The notes under the pieces were generated by a model, which was not told the DNA's origin, did not search any database, and worked only from the letters and a program-made list of their open reading frames with translations. From Microthrixaceae bacterium (GTDB taxonomy: Bacteria; Actinomycetota; Acidimicrobiia; Acidimicrobiales; DATDAH01), in the NCBI GenBank assembly GCA_020637195.1, contig JACJWK010000001.1:138501-202500 (forward strand): a DNA stretch of 64,000 nucleotides. Reading direction: 5' to 3'. Positions 49,273 through 58,728 of the stretch are shown one piece after another; the stretch's first letter is position 1; each line of letters opens with the position of its first letter. A program made the position numbers and the translations under genes.

Positions 49273-51640
49273 GTGAAGGTCCTGCTTTCCTGGTTGCGCG
49301 AGTTCGCCCCGTTCGAGGGCGACCCGGTCGCGCTCGGCGAGACCATGAGCGACCTGGGCATGGCGGTCGAGTCGATCGACCACCTCGGGGCGGGGCTCGA
49401 CGGCATCGTCGTGGCCCGGGTGCTCGACCTGCGCGAGCACCCCGACGCCGACAAGATCCAGCTCGTCGACGTGGACGCCGGCGACGGCGAGGCCCTCCAG
49501 ATCTGCTGCGGCGCGTTCAACATGGCGGTGGGCGACCTCGTCCCGCTCGCCACCCTCGGCACGGTCATGCCCAACGGCATGGAGATCGCCCGGCGCAAGC
49601 TGCGGGGCGAGTGGTCGAACGGCATGCTCTGCTCGGCCGCCGAGATCGGCCTCGGCGGCGACGCCGCCGGCATCCTGGTCCTCTCCGACGGCCTGGTGCC
49701 CGGCACGCCGCTGCGTGAGGCCCTCGGGGTCGAGCCCGACGTCCTCTACGACCTCGAGATCAACCCGAACCGGCCCGACGCGATGTCGGTGGCCGGCGTG
49801 GCGCGCGACCTCGCCGCCCGGCTCGCCCTGCCCTTCGCGATGCCGTCGCCGACCGTCGCCACGACCGGCGCGGCCGCCGCCGAGCAGGCCCGCGTCGAGA
49901 TCGTCGACCCCGACCGCTGCGGGCGCTTCGGGGCCCGCCTGCTCCACGACGTCACCGTGGGCAGCTCGCCGCAGTGGCTGGCGAACCGCCTCACCGCGCT
50001 GGGCATGCGGCCCATCAACCGCGTGGTCGACATCTCCAACTACGTGATGCTCGAGCTCGGCCACCCGAACCACACCTACGACCTCGACCTCGTGGCCGGT
50101 CAGGCCCTGCGGGTGCGCGCCGCCCGTGACGGCGAGCACCTCGTCACCCTCGACGACGTCGAGCGCACGGTGCGCCCCGAGGACACGCTCATCTGCGACG
50201 GCGACGACGTCCCCATCGGGCTCGCCGGGGTCATGGGCGGCGCCAGCACCGAGATCTCCGCGACGACGAGCTCGGTCCTGCTCGAGATGGCCTGGTGGCC
50301 GCCGATGATGATCGCCCGGACGTCGAAGCGCCTGCGGCTGCGGTCCGAGGCCTCGATGCGCTACGAGCGGGGCATCGACCCCTTCGGCATCGACCTGGCG
50401 CTCGACCGCTTCTGCGAGCTGGCGGTCGCGGCCGGCGCCACCGTGGCGCCCGGCACGATCGACGAGCGCGGTCAGCTCCCGGCGGTGACGCCGATCCGGG
50501 TGCGCACCCCCCGGGTCAACGCCATGCTCGGCACCGACCTCACCAGCGAGGCGATCGCCGGCTACCTCCGTCCCATCGGCTTCGTGGTCGAGGCCGGCGA
50601 CGACGGTGCGGGCCAGACGGTCACCTCACCCGGCTTCCCGCCCCTGACGTCGCCACCGAGATCGACGTCATCGAGAGGTCGCCCGCCACCACTCGTACTC
50701 GGCCATCCTGCGGCGGCGCCTTCGGGGTGCACACCGGCGCTTCACCGAACGACAGCGGGACGTCGACAGCTGCGGTGCCGTCCTCGCCGGCCTCGGCATC
50801 AGCGAGGCCCCTGCCCTTCCGTTCCTGGCGCCGAGGGACCTGGTGGCGGCCGGGATCGACGGCCGCACGTCACCGTCAGCAATCCCCTGGCGGCCGAGGA
50901 GTCCGTGCTGCGGCCTCGCTGCGCCCTGGCCTGCTCGGTGCCCTGGCCTACAACGCCCCGCCACCGCAACCGAGGGGTCTGCCTGTTCGAGGTCGGCCAC
51001 GTGTTCGGCGTGCCGCCTGCGGGCCAGCAGCTCCCTGACGAGCGGAGGTGCTCGGTGTCGGCTGGGCGACGCCGAGGCGCCGGCTGCCGTCGAGGTGTGG
51101 CGACTGCTCGCCGAGGGACTCCGGCTTCGACGACTGCGCGTTCGACGCCGAGGGTCCGAGGGCGACCTCGCCGGCCTGCACCCGACCGCACGGACGCGCC
51201 GCCGTCGGCGATCGCCCGTCGGCGTGGTGGGCGAGGTCGATCCCGCCGTGGTGGCTGCCCACGACCTGGGCGAGCGGGTGGCCCTGCTCGAGGTCGACCT
51301 CGACACCCTCCTCGCGCGCTGCCCCATGGGGCCCGTCGGTACCGGTATCCGTCAGCCGGTACCTGTCGAGCGACATCGACCTCGCGTGCCCGAGGTCGGC
51401 AGAGGCGTCCCTCGGGCGCCGTCGAGGCCACCCTGCGCCTGGCGGGCGGCGACACTGCTCGCCGAGGTGCGCCTCTTCGACGTGTTCAGGGGCCTTCGCT
51501 CCGGGACGGGACCCGCAGCCTGGCTCTACACGCCGCGCTTCCAGGCTCCGGACCGCACCCTCACGGACGCCGAGGTGGGCGAGGCCCGCTCGCGCCTCAT
51601 CGAGGCAGTGGCCGGCGCCCACGGCGCGACCCTCCGCTGA
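49273..51640 (+). pseudogene. pheT: Phenylalanyl-tRNA synthetase beta subunit, 3' 1 kb scrambled by frameshifts
   Basis: From GTG 49273 the first 455 residues are normal PheT: B1 domain (KVLLSWLREFAPFEG), EMAP-like tRNA-binding domain (LREHPDADKIQLVDVDAG, about 55-72), B3/B4 editing domain and the B5 start. From about 50640 the homologous peptides continue but jump between all three frames about a dozen times. Examples are DVATEIDVIE at 50646, RHHSYSAILRRR at ~50684, NPLAAEESVLRP at ~50875, HRNRGVCLFEVGHVFG at ~50961, SPVGVVGEVDPAVVAAHDLG at ~51210. The C-terminal end is FQAPDRTLTDAEVGEARSRL to the TGA at 51638. Since pheT is essential and no peptide is lost, sequence error is the likely cause. 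Confidence 0.85.
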
Positions 51641-51708
51641 GCCCGCCTGGGCTCCGGTCGCTCATCCGACCCCGGTGCCGCCGTCCGGGGCCCCTGCACT
51701 GAATGGTT

Positions 51709-51754
51709 TTGCATAGTCATGCGGGCATTCGTATGCTCTTGCGATGATCGGAGG
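51709..51754 (+). promoter_or_regulatory. argC promoter with two ArgR-type boxes
   Basis: TTGCAT (51709-51714), a 17-base spacer and TATGCT (51732-51737) form a strong promoter. Two perfect GCAT-N4-ATGC palindromes (51711-51722 and 51725-51736) lie over it, resembling actinobacterial ARG boxes. CGGAGG (51749-51754) is the ribosome-binding site for GTG 51761. Box spacing should be read cautiously because this stretch lies in the error-rich block. Confidence 0.75.
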
Positions 51755-51760
51755 TTCGCC

Positions 51761-52763
51761 GTGAGTAAGGTCGGATCGTCGGGGCGTCGGGCCACACGGG
51801 CAGGAGCTGCTGCGCCTGTGCGCCGCCCACCCCGAGCTGTCGGTCGAGCTCGCCACCGGGGACAGCCAGGCCGGCACCGGGGTCGCCGAGCTGTACCCGA
51901 GCCTGGCCGCCGCCTACGGCGACCTTGTCTTCGCCCCTGTACGAGCAGGGCGCGGTCGACGGCCTCGACCTCGTGTTCCTGGGCCTCCCTCACGGCGCCT
52001 CGCAGGCGATCGTTCCGACCTGGTCGACTGGTGCCCCACGTCGTCGACCTGGCCGCCGACTTCCGGCTGAAGGACCCGGCGCCTACCCCGGAGTGGTACG
52101 GCGAGCCCCACGCCGCCCTCGAGCTGCTCGACCGCTTCGTCTACGGCCTGCCCGAGGTCTACCGGGACGAGCTCGCCGGCGCTGCTGCCGTGGCGGTGCC
52201 TGGCTGCTACCTGACGGCGGCTAACCTCGCCCCTCGGCCCGCTGGTGCGCTCAGGGCTGGTCGAGCCGACCGGGATCGTCGTCGACGCCGCCAGCGGCGT
52301 CCAGCGGGGGTCGGCCCCCGAAGCCGCCACGACCTTCTGCACCGTCGACGAGGACTTCACCGCCTACGGCCTGCTGCACCACCGCCACACCCCTGAGATG
52401 GAGATGGTGTTCGGCACGTCCGTGCTGTTCCGCCCCACCTGGCGCCATGAGCCGCAGGATCCTGGCCACCTGCTACGCCCGCCCGGCCGCACCGACCACC
52501 ACGGAGGCCGCCCTCGGGGCCTGCAGGGAGGCGTACGCCGACGAGCCGTTCGTGGTGGTGTCCGAGCGGTCGCCGTCGACCGAGGCTACCCTCGGCCCGA
52601 ACACCACGTCACCGCCCGGGCCGACGAGCGCACCGGATGGGTCGTGGCGATCTGCGCCATCGACAACCTGGTCAAGGGCGCCTCCGGCCAGGCCGTGCAG
52701 TGCGCCAACTCGCCTCGGCCTCCCCGAGGCCACCGGCCTGCCACTGCGGGGCTCCACCTGTGA
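51761..52763 (+). pseudogene. argC: N-acetyl-gamma-glutamyl-phosphate reductase, scrambled by frameshifts
   Basis: Third step of arginine synthesis. Starting at GTG 51761 the expected protein can be assembled only by switching frames about eight times. Pieces in order: IVGASGHTG (~51775), QELLRLCAAHPELSVELATG (~51801), YEQGAVDGLDLVFLGLPHGA (~51941), HVVDLAADFRLKDP (~52038), RFVYGLPEVYRDELAGAAAV with the active-site VPGCYLTAA (~52195), GLVEPTGIVVDAASG (~52257), ILATCYARPAA (~52459), then RADERTGWVVAICAIDNLVK and GASGQAVQCAN (~52617-52711) to TGA 52761. No domain is missing, so probably an intact gene in reality. Confidence 0.8.
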
Positions 52764-52795
52764 CCGCACGTCTCTGCACCGATCGAGGAGTCCTC

Positions 52796-53954
52796 ATGAG
52801 GCATACCGCCGCCGCCGGGTTCGTCGCCGCCGGGTGCACGCCGGCGTGCAGACGAGCCAGCGCGCCTCGATCTCGCCCTCGTCGCCACCGACGACCAGCC
52901 CGTCGCCGCCGCCGGGGTGTTACGCCGAACCGGATGACGGCGGCCCTGTGCAGCTCTGCCAGGCGCATCTCCGCGCAACGTCGGGTCGGGCCGCCGCGGT
53001 GCTGCTCAACAGCGGGAACGCCAACGCCGCCACCGGCGAGCCCAGGCCACGGACGCCGAGCACCTGACCGGCCTCATCGCGGTTGAGCCTCGGCTGCGCC
53101 CCCACCACGTGCTCATGTGCTCGACGGGGCTCATCGGCAACCGGCTCCCGTGGACGTGATGGCCGGCCGTGCCTGGCTCGTCCAGGCGCGCGGCGTCGAC
53201 AGGGGCCGCCATGGACGCAGCCGAGGCGATCATGACCACCGACACCCGCCGCAAGGAGACCGTGGTCGAGGGCGACGGCTTCGTCGTGGGCGGCATGGCC
53301 AAGGGGGCGGCGATGCTCTCGCCCAAGATGGCCACCATGCTCGCGGTGCTGACGACCGACGCCGACCTCCCGCCCGGCGAGCTGCACGACGCCCTGGTGC
53401 GCGGGGTGGCGCACTCGTTCAACGCGCTCAGCATCGACGGCTGCCAGTCCACCAACGACACGGTGCTGCTGCTCGCCAGCGGTCGCGCCGGCCGTCCCGA
53501 CCGCGCACGCTTCGACGACGCGGTGGCGGCGGCGTGCCTGCACCTCGCCGAGCAGATGGCGGGCGACGCGGAGGGGGCGACGAAGCTCGTGCGGGTCCAC
53601 GTCACGGGGGCCGCCTCGGACGGCGACGCCGAGCTCGCGGCGCGGCGCATCGCCGACAGCGCCCTGTGCAAGTGCTCGTGGTACGGCGAGGACCCGTACT
53701 GGGGGCGGGTGGCCAGCGAGGCCGGCAGCGCCGGCGTGCACTTCGACCAGGCGCTGGTCTCGGTCTGCTACGGCGGCGTCATGGTCGCCCGCCACGGCGT
53801 CGAGATCGACCACGACGCCGGCGCGGTGGCCAACCACATGGCCGAGCGCGAGCTCGACGTGGCCGTCGACCTCGGGGTCGGACCCGGCCGCTTCACCATC
53901 CTCACCAACGACCTCACCCACGCGTACGTCGACGAGAACATGGGAACGTCGTGA
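52796..53954 (+). pseudogene. argJ: Glutamate N-acetyltransferase (ornithine acetyltransferase), 5' third scrambled
   Basis: Transfers acetyl from acetylornithine to glutamate, giving a cyclic arginine pathway. ATG 52796 has GAGGAG 6 bases upstream. The first ~400 bases switch frames several times (HTAAAGFVAAG; PVQLCQAHLRATSGRAAAVL; NSGNANAATGEP). From about 53205 the frame is clean: DAAEAIMTTDTRRKE, VGGMAKGAAMLSPKMATMLA followed by the VLTTDA self-cleavage site (nucleophile Thr), DGCQSTNDTVLLLASG, and the end DLTHAYVDENMGTS. The clean part alone is open from 53169. Its stop overlaps argB (GTGA). Confidence 0.85.
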
Positions 53955-54832
53955 GCGCGCCCGGCGCCGGCGTCTCGGACCCCGCGCAGATCGCGGGCGT
54001 CCTCGTCGAGGCCCTGCCGTACATCACCTGCCTCGCCGGGCAGATCGTCGTCGTGAAGTACGGCGGCAACGCCATGGTGGACGAGGCGCTCGCCCGCCAG
54101 TTCGCCGACGACGTCGTCCTGCTCCAGCGGGTCGGGGCCAAGCCGGTGGTCGTGCACGGCGGCGGGCCCCAGATCGGCGACCTCCTCGCCCGTCTGGGCA
54201 AGGAGTCGGTGTTCAAGGACGGCCTGCGGGTCACCGACGCCGAGACCCTCGAGGTGGCCCGGATGGTGCTCGAGGGCAAGATCAACAGCGAGATCGTGGC
54301 CGGCATCAACGTCCACGGGCCCCTCGCGGTCGGCCTGTCGGGGGGTGACGCCAGCCTCATCCAGGCATCGGCCCGCAACCCCGGCCTCGGCTTCGTCGGC
54401 GACGTGGCCGCGGTCAACCCGACCATCGTCGAGCGGCTGCTCGCCGAGGACCTCATCCCCGTGATCTCGACCATCGGGACCGACCTGGCCGGCCAGGCCT
54501 ACAACATCAACGCCGACACCGGCGCCGGCGCGGTGGCCGAGGCCCTCGGCGCCCACAAGGTCATCTACCTGACCGACGTCGAGGGCCTGCGCCTCGAGGC
54601 CGACGACCCGGACACCCTCGTGAGCCGGATCAGCACCGTCGACCTCCAGCGCCTCGTCGACGACGGCGTGATCAGCGGCGGGATGATCCCCAAGATCGCC
54701 GCGTGCATCCACGCGGTCGAGCACGGCGTCGGGTCGGCCCACGTGCTCGACGGGCGCGTCCCCCACGTGGTGCTGCTCGAGCTGTTCACCGATGCCGGCG
54801 TCGGCACCATGATCACCGGGAGCGCCACGTGA
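53951..54832 (+). CDS. argB: Acetylglutamate kinase
   Basis: Second step of arginine synthesis. 293 residues from GTG 53951. Motifs: IVVVKYGGNAMVD (about 32-44), VVVHGGGPQIGDLL (about 65-78), GKINSEIVAGIN, and the nucleotide-binding YNINADTGAGAVAEALGAHK. The helical N-terminal extension (about 1-30) is the feature of arginine-inhibited hexameric kinases, so feedback inhibition is expected. Overlaps argJ upstream and argD downstream by 4 bases. Confidence 0.97.
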   Translation: MSAPGAGVSDPAQIAGVLVEALPYITCLAGQIVVVKYGGNAMVDEALARQFADDVVLLQRVGAKPVVVHGGGPQIGDLLARLGKESVFKDGLRVTDAETLEVARMVLEGKINSEIVAGINVHGPLAVGLSGGDASLIQASARNPGLGFVGDVAAVNPTIVERLLAEDLIPVISTIGTDLAGQAYNINADTGAGAVAEALGAHKVIYLTDVEGLRLEADDPDTLVSRISTVDLQRLVDDGVISGGMIPKIAACIHAVEHGVGSAHVLDGRVPHVVLLELFTDAGVGTMITGSAT

Positions 54833-55977
54833 CCGCCACCACCGCTGCGCTCATGGCCACCTACCCGCCGCCGTCGGTCACCTTCGTGCGGGGCGAGGGT
54901 GCCCGGCTCTGGGACGACCAGGGCAACGCCTACCTCGACTTCCTCGGGGGCCTGGCGGTCACCTCGCTCGGCCACGCCCACCCGGCCGTCGCCGACGCGC
55001 TGTGCGAGCAGGCCCGCACGCTGCTGCACGTCTCCAACCTGTTCGCCACCCTGCCCGGCCCCGAGGTCGCCGCCACCCTCGACCGCCTGCTCGGCGGCGG
55101 GGGCAAGGTCTTCTTCTCGAACTCGGGGGCCGAGGCCAACGAAGCGGCGCTGAAGCTCGCCCGCAAGTGGGGGGGCCACGGCCGCCACACCGTCATCAGC
55201 GCGTACGGCTCGTTCCACGGCCGCACGCTCGCCACGTTGCACGCCACCGGGCAGCCCGAGAAGCACGAGGCCTTCCAGCCGCTGCCGGAGGGGTTCCGCC
55301 ACGTGCCCTGGGGCGACGTCGACGAGCTCGAGCGGGCCGTCGACCCGTCGGTCGCCGCCGTGCTGCTCGAGCCCGTGCAGGGCGAAGGCGGCGTGAACGT
55401 GGCGCCGCCCGGCTATCTGGCCGCGGTCCGGTCCCTGTGCGACGAGCGGGGCCTGCTGCTCATCATCGACGAGGTGCAGACCGGCCTCGGCCGCACCGGG
55501 CGGTGGTTCGGCCACCAGCACTTCGACGTCACGCCGGACGTCGTCACCCTGGCCAAGGCGCTCGGCAACGGCGTGCCGATCGGCGCATGCTGGGCGCGCG
55601 CCGACGTGGCGGCGGCGTTCGCCCCCGGCGACCACGCCACCACCTACGGGGGCCAGCCCCTGGCCACGTCGGCGGCGCGCGCCGTGCTGGCCGTCATGGA
55701 GGCCGAGGACGTGCCGGCCCGCGCCGAGCGCGCCGGGGCCCGGCTCACCGAGCGCCTCCTCGGGCTCGAGGCGGTCACCGACGTCCGGGGCCTCGGCCTC
55801 CTCCTCGCCGCCGAGCTCGACGGCCGCGACGCCCGCCAGGTCGCGGCCGACTGCCTCGCCGCCGGGCTCGTCGTCAACGGGGTGACCCCGACGGCCGTGC
55901 GCCTGGCGCCGCCGCTCCTCTTGAGCGACGACGAGATCGACGAGGCCGTCGCCATCCTCTCCGAGGTCCTCACATGA
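54829..55977 (+). CDS. argD: Acetylornithine aminotransferase
   Basis: PLP-dependent class III aminotransferase, 382 residues from GTG 54829 (GTGA overlap with argB). Typical sequence: [73 protein letters not shown] and the PLP lysine in [13 protein letters not shown] (about 242-254). May also serve lysine synthesis. Its stop overlaps the ATG of a 16-codon ORF that leads into argF. Confidence 0.96.
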   Translation: MTATTAALMATYPPPSVTFVRGEGARLWDDQGNAYLDFLGGLAVTSLGHAHPAVADALCEQARTLLHVSNLFATLPGPEVAATLDRLLGGGGKVFFSNSGAEANEAALKLARKWGGHGRHTVISAYGSFHGRTLATLHATGQPEKHEAFQPLPEGFRHVPWGDVDELERAVDPSVAAVLLEPVQGEGGVNVAPPGYLAAVRSLCDERGLLLIIDEVQTGLGRTGRWFGHQHFDVTPDVVTLAKALGNGVPIGACWARADVAAAFAPGDHATTYGGQPLATSAARAVLAVMEAEDVPARAERAGARLTERLLGLEAVTDVRGLGLLLAAELDGRDARQVAADCLAAGLVVNGVTPTAVRLAPPLLLSDDEIDEAVAILSEVLT

Positions 55978-56024
55978 CCCCTCTCCCCGTCCCCACCCCC
56001 ACAGCCGGCGAGTGCGTGCGGTGA
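55974..56024 (+). CDS. 16-residue bridging ORF between argD and argF
   Basis: ATG 55974 overlaps the argD stop (ATGA). The 16-codon Pro/Thr-rich ORF ends in a TGA (56022-56024) that overlaps GTG 56021 of argF (GTGA). It contains one Arg codon. Its perfect junctions at both ends suggest that ribosomes pass from argD through it to argF. No product function is implied. Confidence 0.35.
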   Translation: MTPLPVPTPTAGECVR

Positions 56025-56923
56025 CCCGGCACTTCCTCGAGATCGACGACCTCAGCCCCGACGAGCTGACCGCCGTCCTCGACCTGAGCGAGGACCCCGC
56101 ACCGCGGCGGGTCCTCGCCGGCCGCGGCGTGGCCCTGCTGTTCGAGAAGCCGTCCCTGCGCACCCGCAACTCGACGGAGATGGCGGTGGTCCAGTTGGGA
56201 GGCCACCCGCTGTCCATCCGCGCCGACGAGATCGGCCTCGACGTCCGCGAGAGCACCGAGGACGTGGCCCGCACGCTGGCCGGCTACCACGCGGCCATCG
56301 GGGCCCGGGTGTTCGCCCACACCAAGGTCGAGCGGATGGCCGCGGTCTCGGACGTGCCGGTCGTCAACCTGCTCTCGGACGAGGCCCACCCGCTCCAGGC
56401 GCTGGCCGACCTGTTGACCATCCGCCAGGAGTTCGGCGACCTCTCCGGCCGGTGCCTCGCCTACGTGGGCGACGCCAACAACGTGGCCCGCTCGCTGTCG
56501 ATCGCGGCGCTCATGCTCGGGATGCAGGTCCGGCTGGGGTGCCCACCGGGCTACCGCTTCGGTCCCGTCGACCTCGACCGCATCCGCGCCGCGGGCGGCG
56601 AGCCCACGGTCCACGACCGCCCCGAGGAGGCGGTCGAGGGCGCCGACGTCGTCTGCACGGACGTCTGGGCGTCGATGGGCCAAGAGGAGCAGGCCGAGAA
56701 GCGCCGCCGGGACTTCGAGGGCTGGACCCTCGACCGCGGCGTCGTCGAGCGCCTGGCCCCGGCCGGGATCTTCCTGCACTGCCTGCCCGCCCACCGTGGC
56801 GAGGAGGCGTCGGCCGACGTGGTGGACGGGCCCCGCAGCCGCATCTGGCCCGAGGCCGCCAACCGGATGCACACGGCTCGGGGCCTGCTGGCCTGGCTCC
56901 TGCGCGAGCAGGAGGAGGGGTGA
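56021..56923 (+). CDS. argF: Ornithine carbamoyltransferase
   Basis: Converts ornithine plus carbamoyl phosphate to citrulline. 300 residues from GTG 56021 (GTG 56012 adds three). The carbamoyl-phosphate loop is [14 protein letters not shown] (about 39-52), with Leu replacing the usual Thr of STRTR. This resembles a divergent OTCase branch. The [15 protein letters not shown] segment (about 119-133), DVWASMGQE and the ornithine-binding [14 protein letters not shown] (about 249-262) are conserved. Citrulline is used by argG/argH downstream; carbamoyl phosphate comes from CarAB. argR starts just after. Confidence 0.94.
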   Translation: MTRHFLEIDDLSPDELTAVLDLSEDPAPRRVLAGRGVALLFEKPSLRTRNSTEMAVVQLGGHPLSIRADEIGLDVRESTEDVARTLAGYHAAIGARVFAHTKVERMAAVSDVPVVNLLSDEAHPLQALADLLTIRQEFGDLSGRCLAYVGDANNVARSLSIAALMLGMQVRLGCPPGYRFGPVDLDRIRAAGGEPTVHDRPEEAVEGADVVCTDVWASMGQEEQAEKRRRDFEGWTLDRGVVERLAPAGIFLHCLPAHRGEEASADVVDGPRSRIWPEAANRMHTARGLLAWLLREQEEG

Positions 56924-56925
56924 GC

Positions 56926-57408
56926 ATGGCCGACGGCGCCCGGCTCTCGAAGCCCCAGCGCCAGCATCGCATCGCCGGCCTGCTCGAGCAGCACTCGGTG
57001 GCGAACCAGGGCCAGCTCGTCGAGCTCCTGGCCGCCGAAGGCGTCGTCGCCACGCAGGCGACGGTGTCGCGCGACCTCGAGGACCTGGGTGCGATCAAGG
57101 TGCGGGTCCGCGGCGCCGAGCCGGTCTACGCCATCCCCGAGCTGCCGAAGGACCAGATCGCCCCCGAGGACCACCTGCGCCGGGTGTTCGGCGACTGGGT
57201 GGTCGACGTGGCCAGCGCCCAGAACCTCGTGGTGCTGCGCACGCCCCCGGGGTCGGCCCACGTGGTGGCCTCGGCGCTCGACCGGGCGAACCTCGACGAG
57301 GTGCTGGGCACGGTCGCGGGTGACGACACGCTGATGGTGGTGGTGGCCGAGTCCAGCACCGGTACGGCGGTCGCCGACCGTCTCCGCGACCTGGCCGGCC
57401 TGGCATGA
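56926..57408 (+). CDS. argR: Arginine repressor ArgR
   Basis: Hexameric arginine-sensing repressor. 160 residues from ATG 56926, with GGAGGAGGGG at 56911-56920 (GTG 56920 is an alternative). The N-terminal winged helix has QHRIAGLLEQHSVANQGQLV and the recognition part ATQATVSRDLEDLGAIKV (about 42-59). The C-terminal arginine-binding/oligomerisation domain has SAQNLVVLRTPPGSAHVVA and GTVAGDDTLMVVV (about 130-142). Being inside the operon and facing boxes at argC, it most likely autoregulates the whole cluster. Confidence 0.95.
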   Translation: MADGARLSKPQRQHRIAGLLEQHSVANQGQLVELLAAEGVVATQATVSRDLEDLGAIKVRVRGAEPVYAIPELPKDQIAPEDHLRRVFGDWVVDVASAQNLVVLRTPPGSAHVVASALDRANLDEVLGTVAGDDTLMVVVAESSTGTAVADRLRDLAGLA

Positions 57409-57436
57409 AGGACGAACGACGACGGAAAGGACGCGC

Positions 57437-57529
57437 ATGACCGGGATCGAGAGACAGCGACGCGCACGAACCGGATGCCGGAGGCCGCCCCACGAGGCAG
57501 GGCGACGGCACACGGGGGGTGCACGGTGA
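57437..57529 (+). CDS. Arginine-rich 30-residue leader-type ORF before argG
   Basis: A strong GGAAAGGA ribosome-binding site (57424-57431) precedes ATG 57437 by 5 bases. The ORF has 30 codons, nine of them for arginine (codons 6, 8, 9, 11, 15, 16, 23, 24, 30). They include AGA, AGG and three CGA, codons that are otherwise rare in this GC-rich sequence. Its TGA (57527-57529) overlaps GTG 57526 of argG (GTGA). This resembles an arginine-sensing leader peptide coupled to argG, but Arg codons are also favoured by chance in GC-rich alternative frames. Confidence 0.45.
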   Translation: MTGIERQRRARTGCRRPPHEAGRRHTGGAR

Positions 57530-58728
57530 GGCGCGTGGTCCTCGCGTACAGCGGGGGGCTGGACACGTCCGTCGCGGTGCGGTGGATGATCGAGGAGCTG
57601 GGTGTCGAGGTGGTCTGCCTCGCCGCCGACGTGGGCCAGGGCGGCGACTGGGACGCGGTGCGCGAGCGGGCGCTCGCGGCCGGCGCGGTCGAGGCCGTGG
57701 TCGCGGACGTGCGCGAGGAGTTCGCGGCCGACTACGTCGCGCCCGCCCTCAAGGCCAACGCGCTGTACGAGGGCCGCTACCCGCTGGTCTCGGCGCTGTC
57801 CCGACCCGTGATCGTGAAGCACCTCGTGGCGGCGGCGCGGTACCACGGTGCCGACGCGGTGGCCCACGGCTGCACGGGCAAGGGCAACGACCAGGTGCGC
57901 TTCGAGGTGTCCACGCGTGCGCTGGCCCCGGACCTCGAGGTCCTCGCGCCGGTGCGGTCCTGGGGCATGACCCGGGAGGACTCGATCCTCTACGCCTACC
58001 GCCACGAGATCCCCATCGTGGCGACGAAGGAGAAGGTGTACTCCATCGACGACAACCTCTGGGGCCGGGCCATCGAGTGCGGCGAGATGGAGGACCCGTG
58101 GCGGGTCCCGCCCCCGGGGGTGTGGTCGATGACCGTGGCCACCGAGACCGAGCCGAGGGACCTCGTCATCGGCTTCGACGAGGGCGTGCCGGTGTCGGTG
58201 GACGGCGAGCCCCTCGGTCTCGTCGAGCTGATCGACCGGGTCAACCGGGTGGTGGGCTCCTACGGCTGGGGTCGCATCGACATGGTCGAGAACCGCCGGG
58301 TGGGGATCAAGAGCCGCGAGACCTACGAGTGCCCGGCGGCGCTGGCGCTGATCATGGCGCACGCCGACCTGGAGTCGATCACCCTCGAGCGCGACCTCGA
58401 GCGGGAGAAGGCCCGCCTCGAGTCCCGCTACGCCGAGCTGATCTACGACGGCCTGTGGTTCTCCCCGCTGAAGGAGGCCTTCGACGCCTTCATCGACGAG
58501 AGCCAGCGCAAGGTGTCCGGCGAGGTGCGGCTGCGGCTCGAGCCCGGGAACTGCTACGTCAACGGCCGCCGCAGCCCCCACAGCCTGTACGACTACGGCT
58601 TGGCCACCTACGACGCCGACGACAGCTTCCGCCACGAGGACTCCGCCGGGTTCGTGCGCCTCTGGGGTCTCGGCCTCGAGACCTGGAGCGCCCGCCAGGG
58701 CCCGGGCTCGGAGGCCACGGGCCCGTGA
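57526..58728 (+). CDS. argG: Argininosuccinate synthase
   Basis: Condenses citrulline and aspartate with ATP. 400 residues from GTG 57526 (an in-frame ATG at 57475 would overlap the leader ORF). The N-type ATP pyrophosphatase loop VLAYSGGLDTSVAVRW (about 5-20), AHGCTGKGNDQVRFE (about 115-129) and EKVYSIDDNLWGRAIECGEMEDP are characteristic. GTGA overlap with argH. Confidence 0.96.
   Translation: MRRVVLAYSGGLDTSVAVRWMIEELGVEVVCLAADVGQGGDWDAVRERALAAGAVEAVVADVREEFAADYVAPALKANALYEGRYPLVSALSRPVIVKHLVAAARYHGADAVAHGCTGKGNDQVRFEVSTRALAPDLEVLAPVRSWGMTREDSILYAYRHEIPIVATKEKVYSIDDNLWGRAIECGEMEDPWRVPPPGVWSMTVATETEPRDLVIGFDEGVPVSVDGEPLGLVELIDRVNRVVGSYGWGRIDMVENRRVGIKSRETYECPAALALIMAHADLESITLERDLEREKARLESRYAELIYDGLWFSPLKEAFDAFIDESQRKVSGEVRLRLEPGNCYVNGRRSPHSLYDYGLATYDADDSFRHEDSAGFVRLWGLGLETWSARQGPGSEATGP

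Noticed and set aside
52245..52763. Separate 172-residue protein-coding gene
   Set aside because: It is the C-terminal part of argC in one of its shifted frames.
49273..53954. pheT, argC and argJ as genuine decayed pseudogenes
   Set aside because: pheT is essential, conserved peptides are all present in order, the operator and ribosome-binding sites survive, and the damage stops abruptly on both sides. Sequence error is more likely.
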